DNA of 64,000 nucleotides from Vicia villosa (taxonomy: Eukaryota; Streptophyta; Magnoliopsida; Fabales; Fabaceae): NCBI RefSeq assembly GCF_029867415.1, contig NW_026705222.1, forward strand, positions 782,330-846,329. Direction: 5' to 3'. Made by a program: the position numbers and the translations under genes. The notes beneath the pieces were generated by a model. The model saw only the letters and a list, made by a program, of their open reading frames with translations. It did not search any database and was not told the DNA's origin. This document shows, piece after piece, positions 1 to 11,150 of this stretch (positions are counted from its first letter, which is position 1; the number at the start of each line of letters is the position of its first letter).

Positions 1-266
1 TATTTAATTTTAAAATGAATAATGATCATATAAACTCAATTATATTAAATAATCTTACAAAGAGAAAAAAATGAAGAAAGAAAAAAATTAACATTTAAAA
101 ATAAAGATAATTGTTGATTAAAATAAAATAGATATTATCTTGACCCATGAGATGAAAAAGTAGTTGTTTGCACGACTAATAAGTATTATTCAATTTGACA
201 CGGTATAAAATATATTTAAAGACACATATAAATTTGAAATTAGTTACTTAATTGTAAAATAAATAA
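1..266. repeat. ~250-bp tandem repeat array, left part
   Basis: One full unit and the start of a second. Each unit begins near AATTTTAAAATGAATAAT (positions ~8 and ~252) and contains a stretch close to GAGTATTATTCAATTTGA. The same units resume at 6079 after the Helitron. The array probably continues left of the window. No coding potential is seen. Confidence 0.6.
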
Positions 267-582
267 TCTATCATATATGAAAAGTCTACCATTTCCTCAT
301 CTCTTAGCTATGCCACATCAGCCTCTCTTCTCACAAAATTCCACATCATTCCTTTCCCATTGTAGGATTGAACTTTAAACCTCCAACCTCTCATGATCTC
401 GCAGTTACAAATTATTTACTTTCTCTGGTCATTCACATTCACAACTGCTTACAGCACTAATGACCTCATATAATGCTTCTGCCTTCCAAGCCCTCCACCT
501 TCGACGTTCCAAAACACTTCTTTCATTATTATATATAACCATCATACTTTCACAGTATCTATCATGTTCATCAAACCTAATC

Positions 583-698
583 GTGGAAAATTTTGGTTTA
601 TACTATTTTTGCAATTACAGCCATTCCCACGACTATTCATGTGGAAAATTTTGGTTTATACTATTTTTGCAATTACAGCCATTCCCACGACTATTCAT
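583..698. repeat. 58-bp tandem duplication
   Basis: Two exact adjacent copies (583-640 and 641-698) starting GTGGAAAATTTTGG. They create most of a 106-codon open frame (460-780) that has no recognisable similarity and is probably not a gene. Confidence 0.85.
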
Positions 699-750
699 GG
701 ACAAACCGGAATTTAACATTTTTTTCTTTCTTTTCTTGATAGAAAACATC

Positions 751-864
751 TTTCATGTTATTTGCAGGTTGAATTTGTAGTGTATCATTCTGAAGTACTA
801 ATTGGCGTTTCATGTTATTTGCAGGTTGAATTTGTAATGTATCATTCTGAAGTACCAATTGGCG
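751..864. repeat. 57-bp tandem duplication
   Basis: Two adjacent copies (751-807 and 808-864) starting TTTCATGTTATTTGCAGG with about two mismatches. It lies 52 bp after a different 58-bp duplication. Confidence 0.85.
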
Positions 865-1227
865 TCACTCCATAGTATATGGTTCGTTTTTTACATGGGT
901 TGTTTCCAATCCCTATTTTCTATTTTTTTAGTAACAATTTAAATATTGTCCTAATATGTGTTTTGGATTTTTTTCTGGTGCAGACAGTAGAAAACATCGT
1001 CTATACGATTCGTTTGAAATAAATATTTCTCTTTGACTGTCCCGAAAGTTTGAGCTGTAGAAGTAGAAATCAAGTTGGCTGGTGTCAATATACAATGGAG
1101 AATCTGCTTGAAATTACTGGGTTAGGCTTGCGCAAGTTTTGTCAAAAATGTAGATATTATACTATGTAAATAACATGATATTTTATATTAATTCATAGAA
1201 TGAACTTTAATTTTTTATATTTTAAGT

Positions 1228-2041
1228 GCAAATATTAATAAATAAATCTTAATTGATTGATTTTATGTTTGAGTGATATTTATATTAAATCTTAGTAATT
1301 ATAGAAATTGTAGATATTATAATATGTAAATAAGATAATATTTTATATTATTTCATAGAACTAAAGAATATTTTAGTTAGGTCAAATTAAGAAATTGAGG
1401 TTATCAATATATACAAAGTTAGTTTTATAAAATATTATTGATATTTATTTATTATAAGGTTGAACAAAACAAAAAATAAAGATAAAATATTACAAATTAA
1501 AAATGTATACATAATTTTAAATTTATAAGAAAATAGAATCAAAGAGTAAAGAAAAAAACATTATATTTGTTTAGGTAAATAAAGAGTTTTGAAATGAAAA
1601 GACATAAATCATTTACCTATAAAAAAATTAAATATCATAATCATTTTACTTGATTGCAACTTTAATTTTTGATTTAATCTGATTGCGACTTTTGATTTAT
1701 TATTTTTAATTTTTTGATTTAATGTGATTACAATTTTTAACTTCTTATCCATAATAATCCAAGCATTATGATCGATTTGAACTGATTTTAAAGAATGGTT
1801 TGTTGAAATAATGAAGCAGCACACCTATTTTCTTGATATGGAAATAATTGGTATATTATTGCAAATTTTAATAAATAAATTTCATTGATTAATTGATTTT
1901 ATCTTTGAATGATATTTATATTAAATCTTAGTAGCTATAAAAATTATAGATATTATAATATATAAATAACATAATATTGTATATTAATTCATATAACTAA
2001 AGAATATTTTAGTTAGGTCAAATTAAAAAAATTAAGTTTAT

Positions 2042-2132
<91 letters not shown>

Positions 2133-2440
2133 AAAGTTAGTTTTATAAAATATTATTGATATTTATTTATTCTAAGGTCGAACAAAAAAAATAAATATAA
2201 AATATAATAAAATATTACAAATTCAAAACATATACATAATTTTGAAATGTATAAGAAAATAGAATCAAAGAATAAAGAAAAAAACAGTATATTTTTTTAG
2301 GTAAATAAAGAGTTTAGAATGAAAAGACATAAATCATTTACTTATAAAAAAGTTAAATATCATAATTATCTTTAGTAATCATTGATCGATTGATTGCAAC
2401 TTTTAATTTATGATTTAATGCATGTGATTGCAACTTTTGA
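1228..2440. repeat. ~630-bp direct duplication
   Basis: Copy A (~1228-1750) and copy B (~1861-2440) share long stretches in the same order, for example TAGTTAGGTCAAATTAA and GGTAAATAAAGAGTTT, with scattered mismatches. An (AT)n expansion is inserted in copy B. No coding potential is seen. Confidence 0.7.
2044..2126. repeat. (AT)n microsatellite
   Basis: About 83 bp of alternating AT with one small interruption near 2085, inside copy B of the direct duplication. Confidence 0.95.
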
Positions 2441-2499
2441 TTTCTTATTCTTTTAGTACTTACCATATGTATATTTAAATTATTAGATTTGAGAAAATA

Positions 2500-2640
2500 T
2501 TATACTTTTATATCTTACAAAATTATATTGTTTTTACAATATTGTATGATTTACTTAAAAATAATATAATTTTGAGTAAATATTGTACTTTTGTATGATT
2601 TACCTAAAATTATCTAACTTTGTAAGATATAAAAGCCTTT
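2500..2640. repeat. Imperfect inverted repeat, possible small MITE
   Basis: The left arm near 2505-2523 (CTTTTATATCTTACAAA) is matched in inverted form near 2618-2636 (TTTGTAAGATATAAAAG). The AT-rich interior also pairs partly. Target duplications were not identified, so classification is open. Confidence 0.45.
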
Positions 2641-3222
2641 TTAACGACCCATACCTTAAAATCTGTACGTTGGGAATAATTTAATTGATATAGAATCAAT
2701 ACATTAAAATCATATCAATTACTTACCAATATCTTAATTGGTATAAAATAAATATGTTACAAATATATTTAGTACTCCAATTATATTGATGTTGTATCAC
2801 CAAAAATTGAGTGAATCATATTATCATTAAAAATTAATAAATATAATTTATCTCACTTGATTTCCTTCAAATTATTTAACAGAAACTTTCCAAAATAATG
2901 AATTTATCAACATAATTTTGAAACCAAATTTCATATGGTTAGAAGATTTTTAACCTCTCATTTAACAAAAGGATAAATATTATTAGATACATATTTTAAT
3001 AAAATGTTTTAGGCATATCATTACTTTTATATATTGTATGGAGTTTTTTGATAAAAAATTCAGATATTATTATAAAAATAAAGTATATTTTCAAAATATT
3101 TAAAATACAACATGTGTCATCGTCATTCTCTGTATAGAAAAACTAACTACTATTTTCTATTTTCACTTTAATAAGATTTCTTACTAATACTACTAAATTA
3201 TTTAAAATATAAAATATGAAAG

Positions 3223-3318
<96 letters not shown>
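3223..3318. repeat. (AT)n microsatellite
   Basis: About 95 bp of uninterrupted alternating AT. Confidence 0.95.
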
Positions 3319-3320
<2 letters not shown>

Positions 3321-3823
3321 GAAATTTTTTAGAGATTATTAAATAAAATAAATATATTAGATCTATTGACTTTTTTAAAAAAAAAATATTTAAAAATAAC
3401 TATGGGTGTTAATAAGCATAAGTAATCGAATGAAACATAAGTATTGTATGAATAAATAGTAATAGAATGAAACATAAGTAATGTATGAATAAGTAGTAAT
3501 AAAATGAAACATAAGTAATATATGAATAAATAATATCAAAATTGTATGATATTTTTTATTAATCATACAATTTGTTTGTCATTTATAAAATTTAAAATTT
3601 AATTGAACAAGTTCATCAATAATCAATATATATATTTATCTATATATAATATAATATAATTGAAATATTACCATTAAAACTTTAATGGGTCAATTCTATC
3701 CAAATACAAAATAATATATTACGGATACACACGGGTAATTATATGGTACGCACATATGGTACTGATATTAACACATTTAATTAAATGTAATAACGAGAAT
3801 AAGTTTACAATTGATCTATAGTT

Positions 3824-4086
3824 GGCTTAATTGCAACTTCGGTCCCCCTATTTTGTCTTTTTCTCGATTTTAGTCCCCCCATTTTTAAAACCACGATTTT
3901 GGTCCCCTTTTTGAGTTTTCTAATGAAAAAGAGACAGGAATAGGGACTAATTTTGCAGAAAAAACAAAATAGAGGGACGAAAATTGCACAGAAAACTTAA
4001 AAAAGGACTAAAATAGTGATTTTTAAAATAGAGGGATCAAAATCAAGAAAAAGACAAAATAGGAGGATTAAAGTTGCAATTAAGCC
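3824..4086. mobile_element. Fold-back MITE, Mutator-like
   Basis: A 263-bp element starts GGCTTAATTGCAACTTCGGT and ends with an inverted counterpart (TTGCAATTAAGCC). The inverted repeats cover most of its length. The flanking 9-mers TCTATAGTT and TAAATAGTT match at 7 of 9 positions, as expected for an old 9-bp Mutator-type target duplication. It lies inside the Helitron. Confidence 0.7.
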
Positions 4087-4374
4087 TAAATAGTTTTATA
4101 AATAATTCCAAAACAAAAATATTTATATATAGGAATAATTAACTATTGATTCAAATATTTTATATATGGAATAATATATTTGATTTGTAAATTGAGTTTA
4201 ATCAATTATATTAAATATTTATTATTAATTGTATTATATAATTTGATAGAATATTTCTTCATTATAATTTGTCAATTTAAGATTTTTGTTATTATAAAAA
4301 AATTTAATTATCATCAAATATTTTTAAACAATGTTAAAATTAATTTATTTTTGTTTCAAAAATATCATCAAAAT

Positions 4375-5640
4375 ATTGAATATTAATAGAAACATGAAGT
4401 TACTGATAAAAAAATTGAATATTAACGGGAACATGTAGTTATTAATCATAATATTGAATATTAATATAATTTTTTTAATATTAATGGGTACATGAAGTTA
4501 CTAATCAAAATATTGAATATTAAAGATAATATTAAATGGCATGTTAACGAGAGCATAAAGTTACTGATCAAAATATTGAATATTAACGAGAACACGAAGT
4601 TATTGATCAAACTATTGAATATTAACGGGAAAACAAAGTTATTGATCAAACTATATTGAATATTAACGGGAACATGAAGTTATTAATCAAAATATTGAAT
4701 ATTAACGAGAACATGAAGTTAGTAATCAAAATATTGAATATTAACGTGAGTATTAAATTACAGAGCAAAGTATATAATATTAACGGGAACATGGAGTTAC
4801 TGCTAAAAATATTGAATAATAACGGAAACATGGCGTTATTAATCAAACTATTGAATATTAACAGGAACAAATTTGAAATATTAACAAAAATACGAAGTTA
4901 GTGATCAAAATAATGAATATTAATGGGAACTTGAAGTTATTGATCAAAATATTGAATTTTAACGGGAACATGAAGTTACTGAACAAAATATTGAATATCA
5001 ACGAGAACACAAAGTTACTGATCAAAATATTAAATATTAAGGGGAACATGAAGTTACTGGTCAAAATATTGAATATTAATGGGAAATGAAGTTTATTGAT
5101 CAAAATATTGAATATTAGTGGGAACACGGAGTTACTGATCAAAATATTGAATATTAACGGGAGCACGGAGTTATTGATTAAAATATTAAATATTAACGGG
5201 AGCACAAAGTTAATGATCAAAATTTTGAATATTATCGAAAACATTAAGTTACTATCCAAATTTTAAAAATTAACAGGAACAAATTTTGAATATTAACGGG
5301 AACACAAAGTTACTAATCAAAATAATAAATGTTGACGGGAACACAGAGTTATTGACAAAATATTGAATATTAACAGGAACATTAAGTTACTGATAATTTT
5401 TTTGAATATTAACGGAAACGAATTTGGAATATTAACGGGAACACGAACTTATTGATCAAAATAATGAATATTAACGGGAACAAGGAGTTACTAATCAAAA
5501 TAATGAATATTAACAAGAACATGAAGTTACTGATCAAAATTTTGAAAATTAACGGGAAGAAATTTGAAATATTAACGGGAATACGAAGTTACTTATCAAA
5601 ATAATGAATATTAACGGGAACATGAAGTAACTGGTCAAAG
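4375..5640. repeat. 39-bp minisatellite
   Basis: About thirty diverged units with a consensus near GAATATTAACGGGAACATGA followed by AGTTACTGATCAAAATATT. The period is 39 bp, a multiple of three, so reading frames stay open on both strands. The minus-strand frame 4858-5259 reads a 13-residue repeat close to PLIFNILISNFMF. These frames are by-products of the repeat, not genes. Some units are shortened or altered (e.g. AATTTGAAATATTAAC near 4868 and 5570). Confidence 0.85.
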
Positions 5641-6044
5641 TATTTTTCTATTAATTATGCATTTTGAATGAATCATTATTATAAATGCAGTTTGTAGTGG
5701 TTTCTCATTGGCCTACAAGACAGAGCTGATAGTTTGAGATTGGGCTGATAGTTTGTAGTTATAATTGAGCCAAAATAATTAATTTTCTCCTTAGCTAGCA
5801 AAAAATAATCGATTCTCCTTAGCTGATAGTTTGAGATTGGGCTAATAGTTATCACTAATTGAATTATATAATTTGATTGAATATTTCTTCATTATAATTC
5901 GTGAATTTGCGATTTTAAAACTTTTCCTTCATTATAATTTGTTAAATAAAATATTACTATTTTTATAACTTTTTCAATTTTACCCAAAACTTAATCTTTT
6001 ACTAATATCTTTTATTTTTCTCAATCACAATGCGCGAAAACGAC

Positions 6045-6078
6045 GGGTACCTGTGCGAACGCACGGGTAAGACACTAG
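6045..6078 (+). repeat. Helitron 3' terminal hairpin
   Basis: CCTGTGCG-AA-CGCACGGG forms an 8-bp stem with one T-G pair, followed by TAAGACACTAG and the host T. This is the presumed transposition terminator of the 267-6078 Helitron. Confidence 0.8.
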
Positions 6079-6740
6079 TGATCCTATAAAATCAATTTAT
6101 TAAATAGCCATAAAAAAGGAGGTTTGTAAGATGAAGAAAAAAATTGACAATGAAAATAATTGTTGATTAAAATGAAATAGATAATGTCTGGATAGTGAGA
6201 TAGTGACCTGTGAGATAAAAAGTTAATTATTTTCACGACTATTGAGTATTATTCAATTTGATACAATATAAATTATATTTATATACACATATAAAATTAA
6301 AATCAATTACTTAATTTTAAAATGAATAATAATTATATAAAATTAATTTATTGAATGATCATTATAAAAAAGAAACTATAAGATGAAGAAAGAAAAAAAA
6401 TTGACATTTGAAAACAAAAATTTAATCTCTCAAATAAAGACAATTGTTGATTAATATTAAATATATATTATTCTAATAGTGATCCGTGAAGTAGAAAATT
6501 AGTTGTTTGCGCGACTATTGAGTATTATTCAACTTAATACAATATAAAATATATTTATATATACATATCAATTGAAATGATTTATTTATTAATTATAAAA
6601 TAAATAATAATTATATAAATTAAATTGTATTAAATAAATTATAAAAAAAAGAAAAATATATGAGATGAAGAAAATAAAAAGAATATTGATATTTAAGATT
6701 TTTTTTTTGAAAATAAAAATAATTGTTAATTAAAAATAAA
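6079..6740. repeat. ~250-bp tandem repeat array, right part
   Basis: The rest of the unit interrupted at 266, then further diverged units starting near 6313 and 6590, each carrying AGTATTATTCAA and a run like AAGATGAAGAAAGAAAAA. Spacing is about 245-280 bp. Confidence 0.6.
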
Positions 6741-7290
6741 ATAGATAAAGAAAAACACTTAAGAAAGAGAAAGTTGATTTGAAATGAATGGGAGAGAAAT
6801 TAAATGGAATGTATAAAATTGCATTGCTACTTGTCAACAACACATGTTGAATATTAGTATGAAATTATTGGCCATTTCAAACAATAATATATCCTTTTTT
6901 TTAATAGTGTAATAAAGTGAAACAGATAAAGACATTTTAGTAAACCTGGTAGCATATTCTATTATTTGATAAATATCAATATATCATTATTGATATATAG
7001 ATGATTTTATTATGGTCAAGATGTTGTTTTTATTAGGAAAAGCAAAAAGGCACAAAATGATATACTTACTCCTTAAGCTACAATCCGACATGGTTGCTGC
7101 TAAATTTGTGATGCCACGTTCACGTAGCATTATGGCATAAGTTGTGCCACGTAAAATAAAGTAGTGCCTCCTAGCTAAGTTCTAGAAGGTGATTACAATT
7201 TTTGAATCTAACATTGCTTTGTGTAATTTAAATAACATGAGATTTTTTATTAAAGACTTGATTTATACACCTTCTGTTGTTTTAAAATAA
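6741..7290. other. AT-rich spacer ending in a duplicated segment
   Basis: No gene or clear element is recognised from 6741 to ~7214. From ~7215 to 7290 the sequence (TTTGTGTAATTTAAATAACA onward) is repeated at ~36590-36663. That copy continues without interruption into sequence found here only after 33949. This spacer is therefore the left half of the target into which the PMD element inserted. Confidence 0.55.
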
Positions 7291-7600
7291 GGAAAATTCT
7301 TTGGTCACCTCCCAACCTTCTAGGTCACCTCTGGTGAAAAACTCAAACTACCATTGACTTCGGAAATGTATTTCCGAAAGAAAATTTCTTTACCCACCTC
7401 CCTATGGGGGGTCACCCCCAGCGAAATTCCCAAACTACCCCTGCTTCGGAAATGAACTTCCGAAGCGCTTTTTTTTTAAAAAAAATTTCCTTGATTCGGA
7501 AGTTCATCTCCGAAAACACCTCATGGGGGGTGCGTTCGGAGATGAACATCCGAAAACACCTCATGGGGGGTGAATTCGGAAGTTCATTTCCGAATTATGC
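7291..7600. repeat. Left terminal and subterminal repeats of PMD element
   Basis: Two related terminal sequences lie in series. The first begins at 7291 (TTCTTTGGTCACCTCCC) and has its inverted partner at ~10460-10522. The second begins near 7385 (TTTCTTTACCCACCTCCC) and has its inverted partner at 33860-33948. Five copies of the TTCGGAA...TTCCGAA motif follow each other here (near 7362, 7445, 7497, 7534, 7574). Confidence 0.75.
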
Positions 7601-7818
7601 AGAAACTGTGTTTTTTTTTTATGTTTTTTCTTAAACGCAACCGCATTTTAATTAAACGTTACCGGCAAATAAAATAAACAATAGATAGACTGAAAACACT
7701 AATATGATAAATAAACAAAAAAAAATACTAATATGAAAATATTATATACAAACCGAAATAAATAAAAATAGTGTGCTAAATATACAATCCAAAATCAAAA
7801 AATGAATAAACCCCACCA

Positions 7819-9830
7819 CTACTGGGTGTGCCTAACCCGCTCACCCTGGGCCCTCCTCTGCCGCCTGTACCCCGCCGCACGGCTCGCATCAGTGACGATC
7901 ATCTCCATCACGGCGACTGCCTCTGGTCCGCCCTGATGAATGACACCTCGATGCAACGCGTCCCGCCCAAGCATCTCTATCCGCTGGCAGATCGGAAGGA
8001 GATCAATGGCGTGGTCATCCTCCGCCTGCCGGTTCTCCAGGATCTCCTCGTGTGCTGGCCTAGGAGCGCCGGGAACGTCGGGTCTCAAGAGAGGATGGGA
8101 CACCCGGTAGAACCATGTGACGTACCCCTCCACACTGTGCCAGTCCTGGGTGACCCGCATGCGACGGTACTCCTCCGGTACCACATGATGCTGCCACTCC
8201 TCCCATATGGCAGTGAGCTGCACTCTGGTCACTGTGTTAGGAGCAGCCTCGAAGGTTGACCTGGGTATGATCTGCACGAACCCAAACTGCCGCATGCACC
8301 GCTCCGGGAGATACCGGACCATGATGCCGGTCCCGCATGCCAACCAGCCTGAATATAGAGCAACCCCGTCGAAGGGGACAACCTGAGCATAGTCGGCGAA
8401 CGGCCTCCAGGTGACGTCGTCGTGCATCGTGCGGTCCAGGTACAGGCGGTATGGTCCCACCGCATCGTTCCCCCTCTGGAGGGCGTATCTGGCGGCCCTA
8501 GGCATGGCGTCAACGTACGCAGGATCGATGTGGAAGCCGTGGATGCGGGAGAAGTAGGAGATGATCCAGCTCTGAAACACAAATACGATAATGTATTAAA
8601 AATAAATACGAAACATAAATAAATAAATAAATACGAGAATGTGTTAAAATCAAACGTACCGTAAGCAGAGTGCAGGATCCGACCAGCTGCCTCGTCCTCC
8701 AGTTGGAGGCCTCATTCAGCTTCTGGTAGAGATATGCCAGAGTAGCTGCCCCCCAGTTCCACTGGTGAACGGTATCCAGGTCCATGAAATAGCGGAGGTA
8801 GGCCACGTCGACGTACCTGGCGCTCTTGTCCACAAAGCATGCAGCGCCTACCACATGCATGTACCAGCACCGAAGAGCGCAGCCGCGGTGGTACTCCCTG
8901 AATAGGTCGTTACCCTCCTGCTCGGCCTCGACCGCCGCGTCCAGGTGGAACTCAAAATAGAGGCTCAGTGTGTTGAACCGGACATGAGGCCCAGAAGTCG
9001 AGACGCACTCCAGGTGAGCAACCTCGTGCGGCAGGCCCAAATAGTGCATCATCCACTCAATGGCCTCGACCCTCTGGATCCTGGAGTGGTCCAACAGCGG
9101 CCCCCTAATAGGCAGGTGGAGAAGACACTGGACGTCATGCAAGGTGATCGTCAACTCCCCCACCGGCAAGTGGAAAGAAGACGTCTCCTTGTGCCAGCGC
9201 TCCACAAATGCCCCCTGCATGCCGGTGCTGATGGTGGTGTACCCGGTCATGCAGAGCCCGCAAAGCCCTGAACCTCGCACATGGTCGTTAAACCACTGAG
9301 CTGCTGGTTTAAACAGACCGAAAATCTTCCTGGAGTGGTTCACCATTTTCAATGGCTCTCTCTCCTGTTACAAAAAAAAACAAATAAGCGAGAAATAAAC
9401 GGTAAAATTATAAAAAATGGTGACAAATAAACGGCTAAGTTAAAAAAAATACCTCTCCCTCCTAGATCCGCCGAGCGACGTGATCCTGGTAGTGAATCAG
9501 CAGGGAAGTGTCAAAAGGCCCTCCCGGAAAGCTATCCACCTCCTGCTCCTCCTCCTCCCCGACTGGAGGGTCAACATCCGGTATGACCTCCTCCTCCTCC
9601 TCATCCTCATCCTCCTCCTCTCGCTGGCGGGAAGAAGATACCCGAGCCAGCCTACTCCTAGAGCCTGAAGCAGATGAACTCTCCACCAAGTCCTGTGGAA
9701 CGCGGACACGGCGTCCCCGTCCCTTCCCCCGTCCCTGGGTCGACGCCAGATGCGCCGCCGCCCGCTCGCGTCTAGCCGACGCAGTCTGGGACTCTCTCCC
9801 CTGTCTGATGCGTGCTGGCTGGTCTGACAT
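7819..9830 (-). pseudogene. PMD-domain protein gene, copy 1, one premature stop
   Basis: Three exons on the minus strand: 9830-9453, 9364-8660 and 8571-7819, with GT-AG introns, about 611 codons. Exon 1 encodes a low-complexity part: Arg/Ala-rich (start MSDQPARIRQGRE), then a Glu/Asp run. Exons 2 and 3 carry the plant mobile domain seen in MAIN/MAIL-like and PP7 long-form homologue proteins, with hallmark stretches such as FHLPVGELTITLHDVQCLLH, LPIRGPLL, RYVDVAYLRYF, YLPERCMRQFG and VTWFYRVSHP. The exon structure was checked against the second copy at 11151. The only break seen is TAG at 9462-9464, four codons before the exon 1 donor, where the other copy reads TGG. The rest of the frame is open, so decay is recent or the stop is tolerated. 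Translation from the exon 2 ATG is also possible. Cellular function is unknown; family members are nuclear and linked to silencing. Confidence 0.82.
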
Positions 9831-11150
9831 GATCCTGTAAACAATCGAAATCGATTAATATGCGAGACAAATGAAAAAACAAAAAAAAATGAACTTCTGG
9901 TACAGTTCGGAAGTTCATTTCCGAAAACTGGGATGGAGGTGTTTTCGGAAATGAACTTCCGAAACACCCCCACGCAGAGCTTCTCTGCAACCTCCAATGG
10001 CAGACCCAAAAACCTAAACCAAATCCATTTTTTTGCCTACTAAACATCCTAATATCAGTACTAAGCTATCTTAATGTCATTTTTTCAGATTCTAAACACC
10101 CTAATATAGTTTAATCAAATAGATCTAAAACTTGAAAAAACAATGATAAACTTACCAATTAGTGTTTAATGATGAGTTTGGTTGAGTTTGGAAGAAGAGT
10201 TTGGCTAATTCACACTTGCTTCTGCAGAAATTTCGCCTATGGAAGTGTTTGATGATGATTAGGGTAAATGATTTGGGGGAGGGGGAGAGTTCTGCTTAAT
10301 CTGCAGAACGCGTTTTATTTCGGAAGTTCATTTCCGAAATTGTTGTTTCGGAAATGAACTTCCGAAATAAGACACTTTTTTCAAAAAAAAGGCGCTTTCG
10401 GAGATGAACTTCCGAAAACACCTTTTTCATGCATTTCGGAAGTTCATTTCCGAAGTCAGGGGTATAATGGGGTTTTCACCAGAGGTGGACTAGAAGATAG
10501 GGAGGTGGCCAAAGAATTTCTCTTTCCGAAATGCTAGAAAAAGGTGTTTTCGGAGATGCATCTCCGAAAGCGCCTTTTTTTTTTCAAAATTTGTCATATT
10601 TCGGAAATGAACTTCCCAAAACCCCAATTCGGAAGTTCATTTCCGAAATACTGCGCGTTTTGCAGATTAAGCAAAACAGCCCCCCTCCCCCACTCATTTA
10701 ACCCTAATCCTATTCTAAACTCAACCTCTCTTCAAAATTTCTGCAAAACGCAAGTGTGAAGTATCAGAGATTGCCAACATCTTCTTCCAATCTCAATCAA
10801 AATCATCTCAAACTCTATTAGTGGTAAGTTTAGTGCATTTTTTTTTCAATTTTTAGATCCATTATTATATCTCTATTAGGGTTGTTTAGGTTGTTTAGAT
10901 CCATTAGTCAAACTCTAAACTGCTATTTAGGTTGTTTAGAATGAATAAAATTAGTTATGTTTTAGGATTTTAGGGTCTTCCATTGGAGGTTGCAGAGAAC
11001 TTCTTCGCAGGGGTGTTTCGGAAGTTCATTTCCGAAAACACCTCCATTCCCAGTTTCGGAAATGAACTTCCGAAGTGTATCAGAATTTCAATTTTTTTTA
11101 GTTTTTTCTGTTGTCTCGCATATTAATCGATTTCAATTGTTTTCAGGAAC
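9831..11150. promoter_or_regulatory. Shared upstream region of the two PMD genes
   Basis: This is the centre of a large inverted duplication: sequence left of ~10522 reappears inverted right of ~10524. The left half keeps a terminal repeat (10460-10522, rc of the 7291 end) that the right half lacks. Each half has CT-rich tracts near the presumed transcription start (e.g. CCCCCTCCCCCACTCATTTA at 10682) and several TTCGGAA...TTCCGAA motifs, close to each ATG (9907, 9943; 11018, 11055) and at the centre (10318-10630). No clear TATA box was chosen. A regulatory role is inferred from position only. Confidence 0.5.

Larger units (their letters stand above)
267..6078 (+). mobile_element. Non-autonomous Helitron, 5.8 kb
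   Basis: The 5' end is TCTATCATATATGAAAAG directly after an A. The 3' end is a GC-rich hairpin (CCTGTGCG/CGCACGGG) followed about ten bases later by CTAG and then a T. These are the hallmarks of plant Helitrons: 5' TC, 3' hairpin plus CTRR, and insertion between A and T without target duplication. Joining the flanks (A266 to T6079) rebuilds a sequence that matches the neighbouring repeat unit at 8-60, so the boundaries are well supported. No Rep/helicase or RPA reading frame is visible, so the copy must depend on proteins made elsewhere. The interior is AT-rich and holds small duplications, two (AT)n tracts, a MITE and a long 39-bp minisatellite. Confidence 0.82.

Noticed and set aside
460..780. 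106-codon frame as a possible small gene
   Set aside because: Most of it comes from a 58-bp tandem duplication and no family is recognised.
4646..5259. Long hydrophobic minus-strand frames (74 and 133 codons) resembling a membrane protein
   Set aside because: They are products of the 39-bp minisatellite, whose period is divisible by three; similar frames also open on the other strand.
4375..5640. CRISPR-like array of regular repeats
   Set aside because: The repeats are contiguous without unique spacers, diverged, and the DNA is plant nuclear; it is a minisatellite.
7828..8582. Plus-strand frames and a second minus frame overlapping PMD exon 3
   Set aside because: GC-rich coding DNA leaves other frames open by chance; the real frame is identified by conservation with copy 2.
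9480..9840. Leu- and Ser-rich plus-strand frames opposite PMD exon 1
   Set aside because: Antisense shadows of the acidic/low-complexity exon of PMD copy 1; no independent support.
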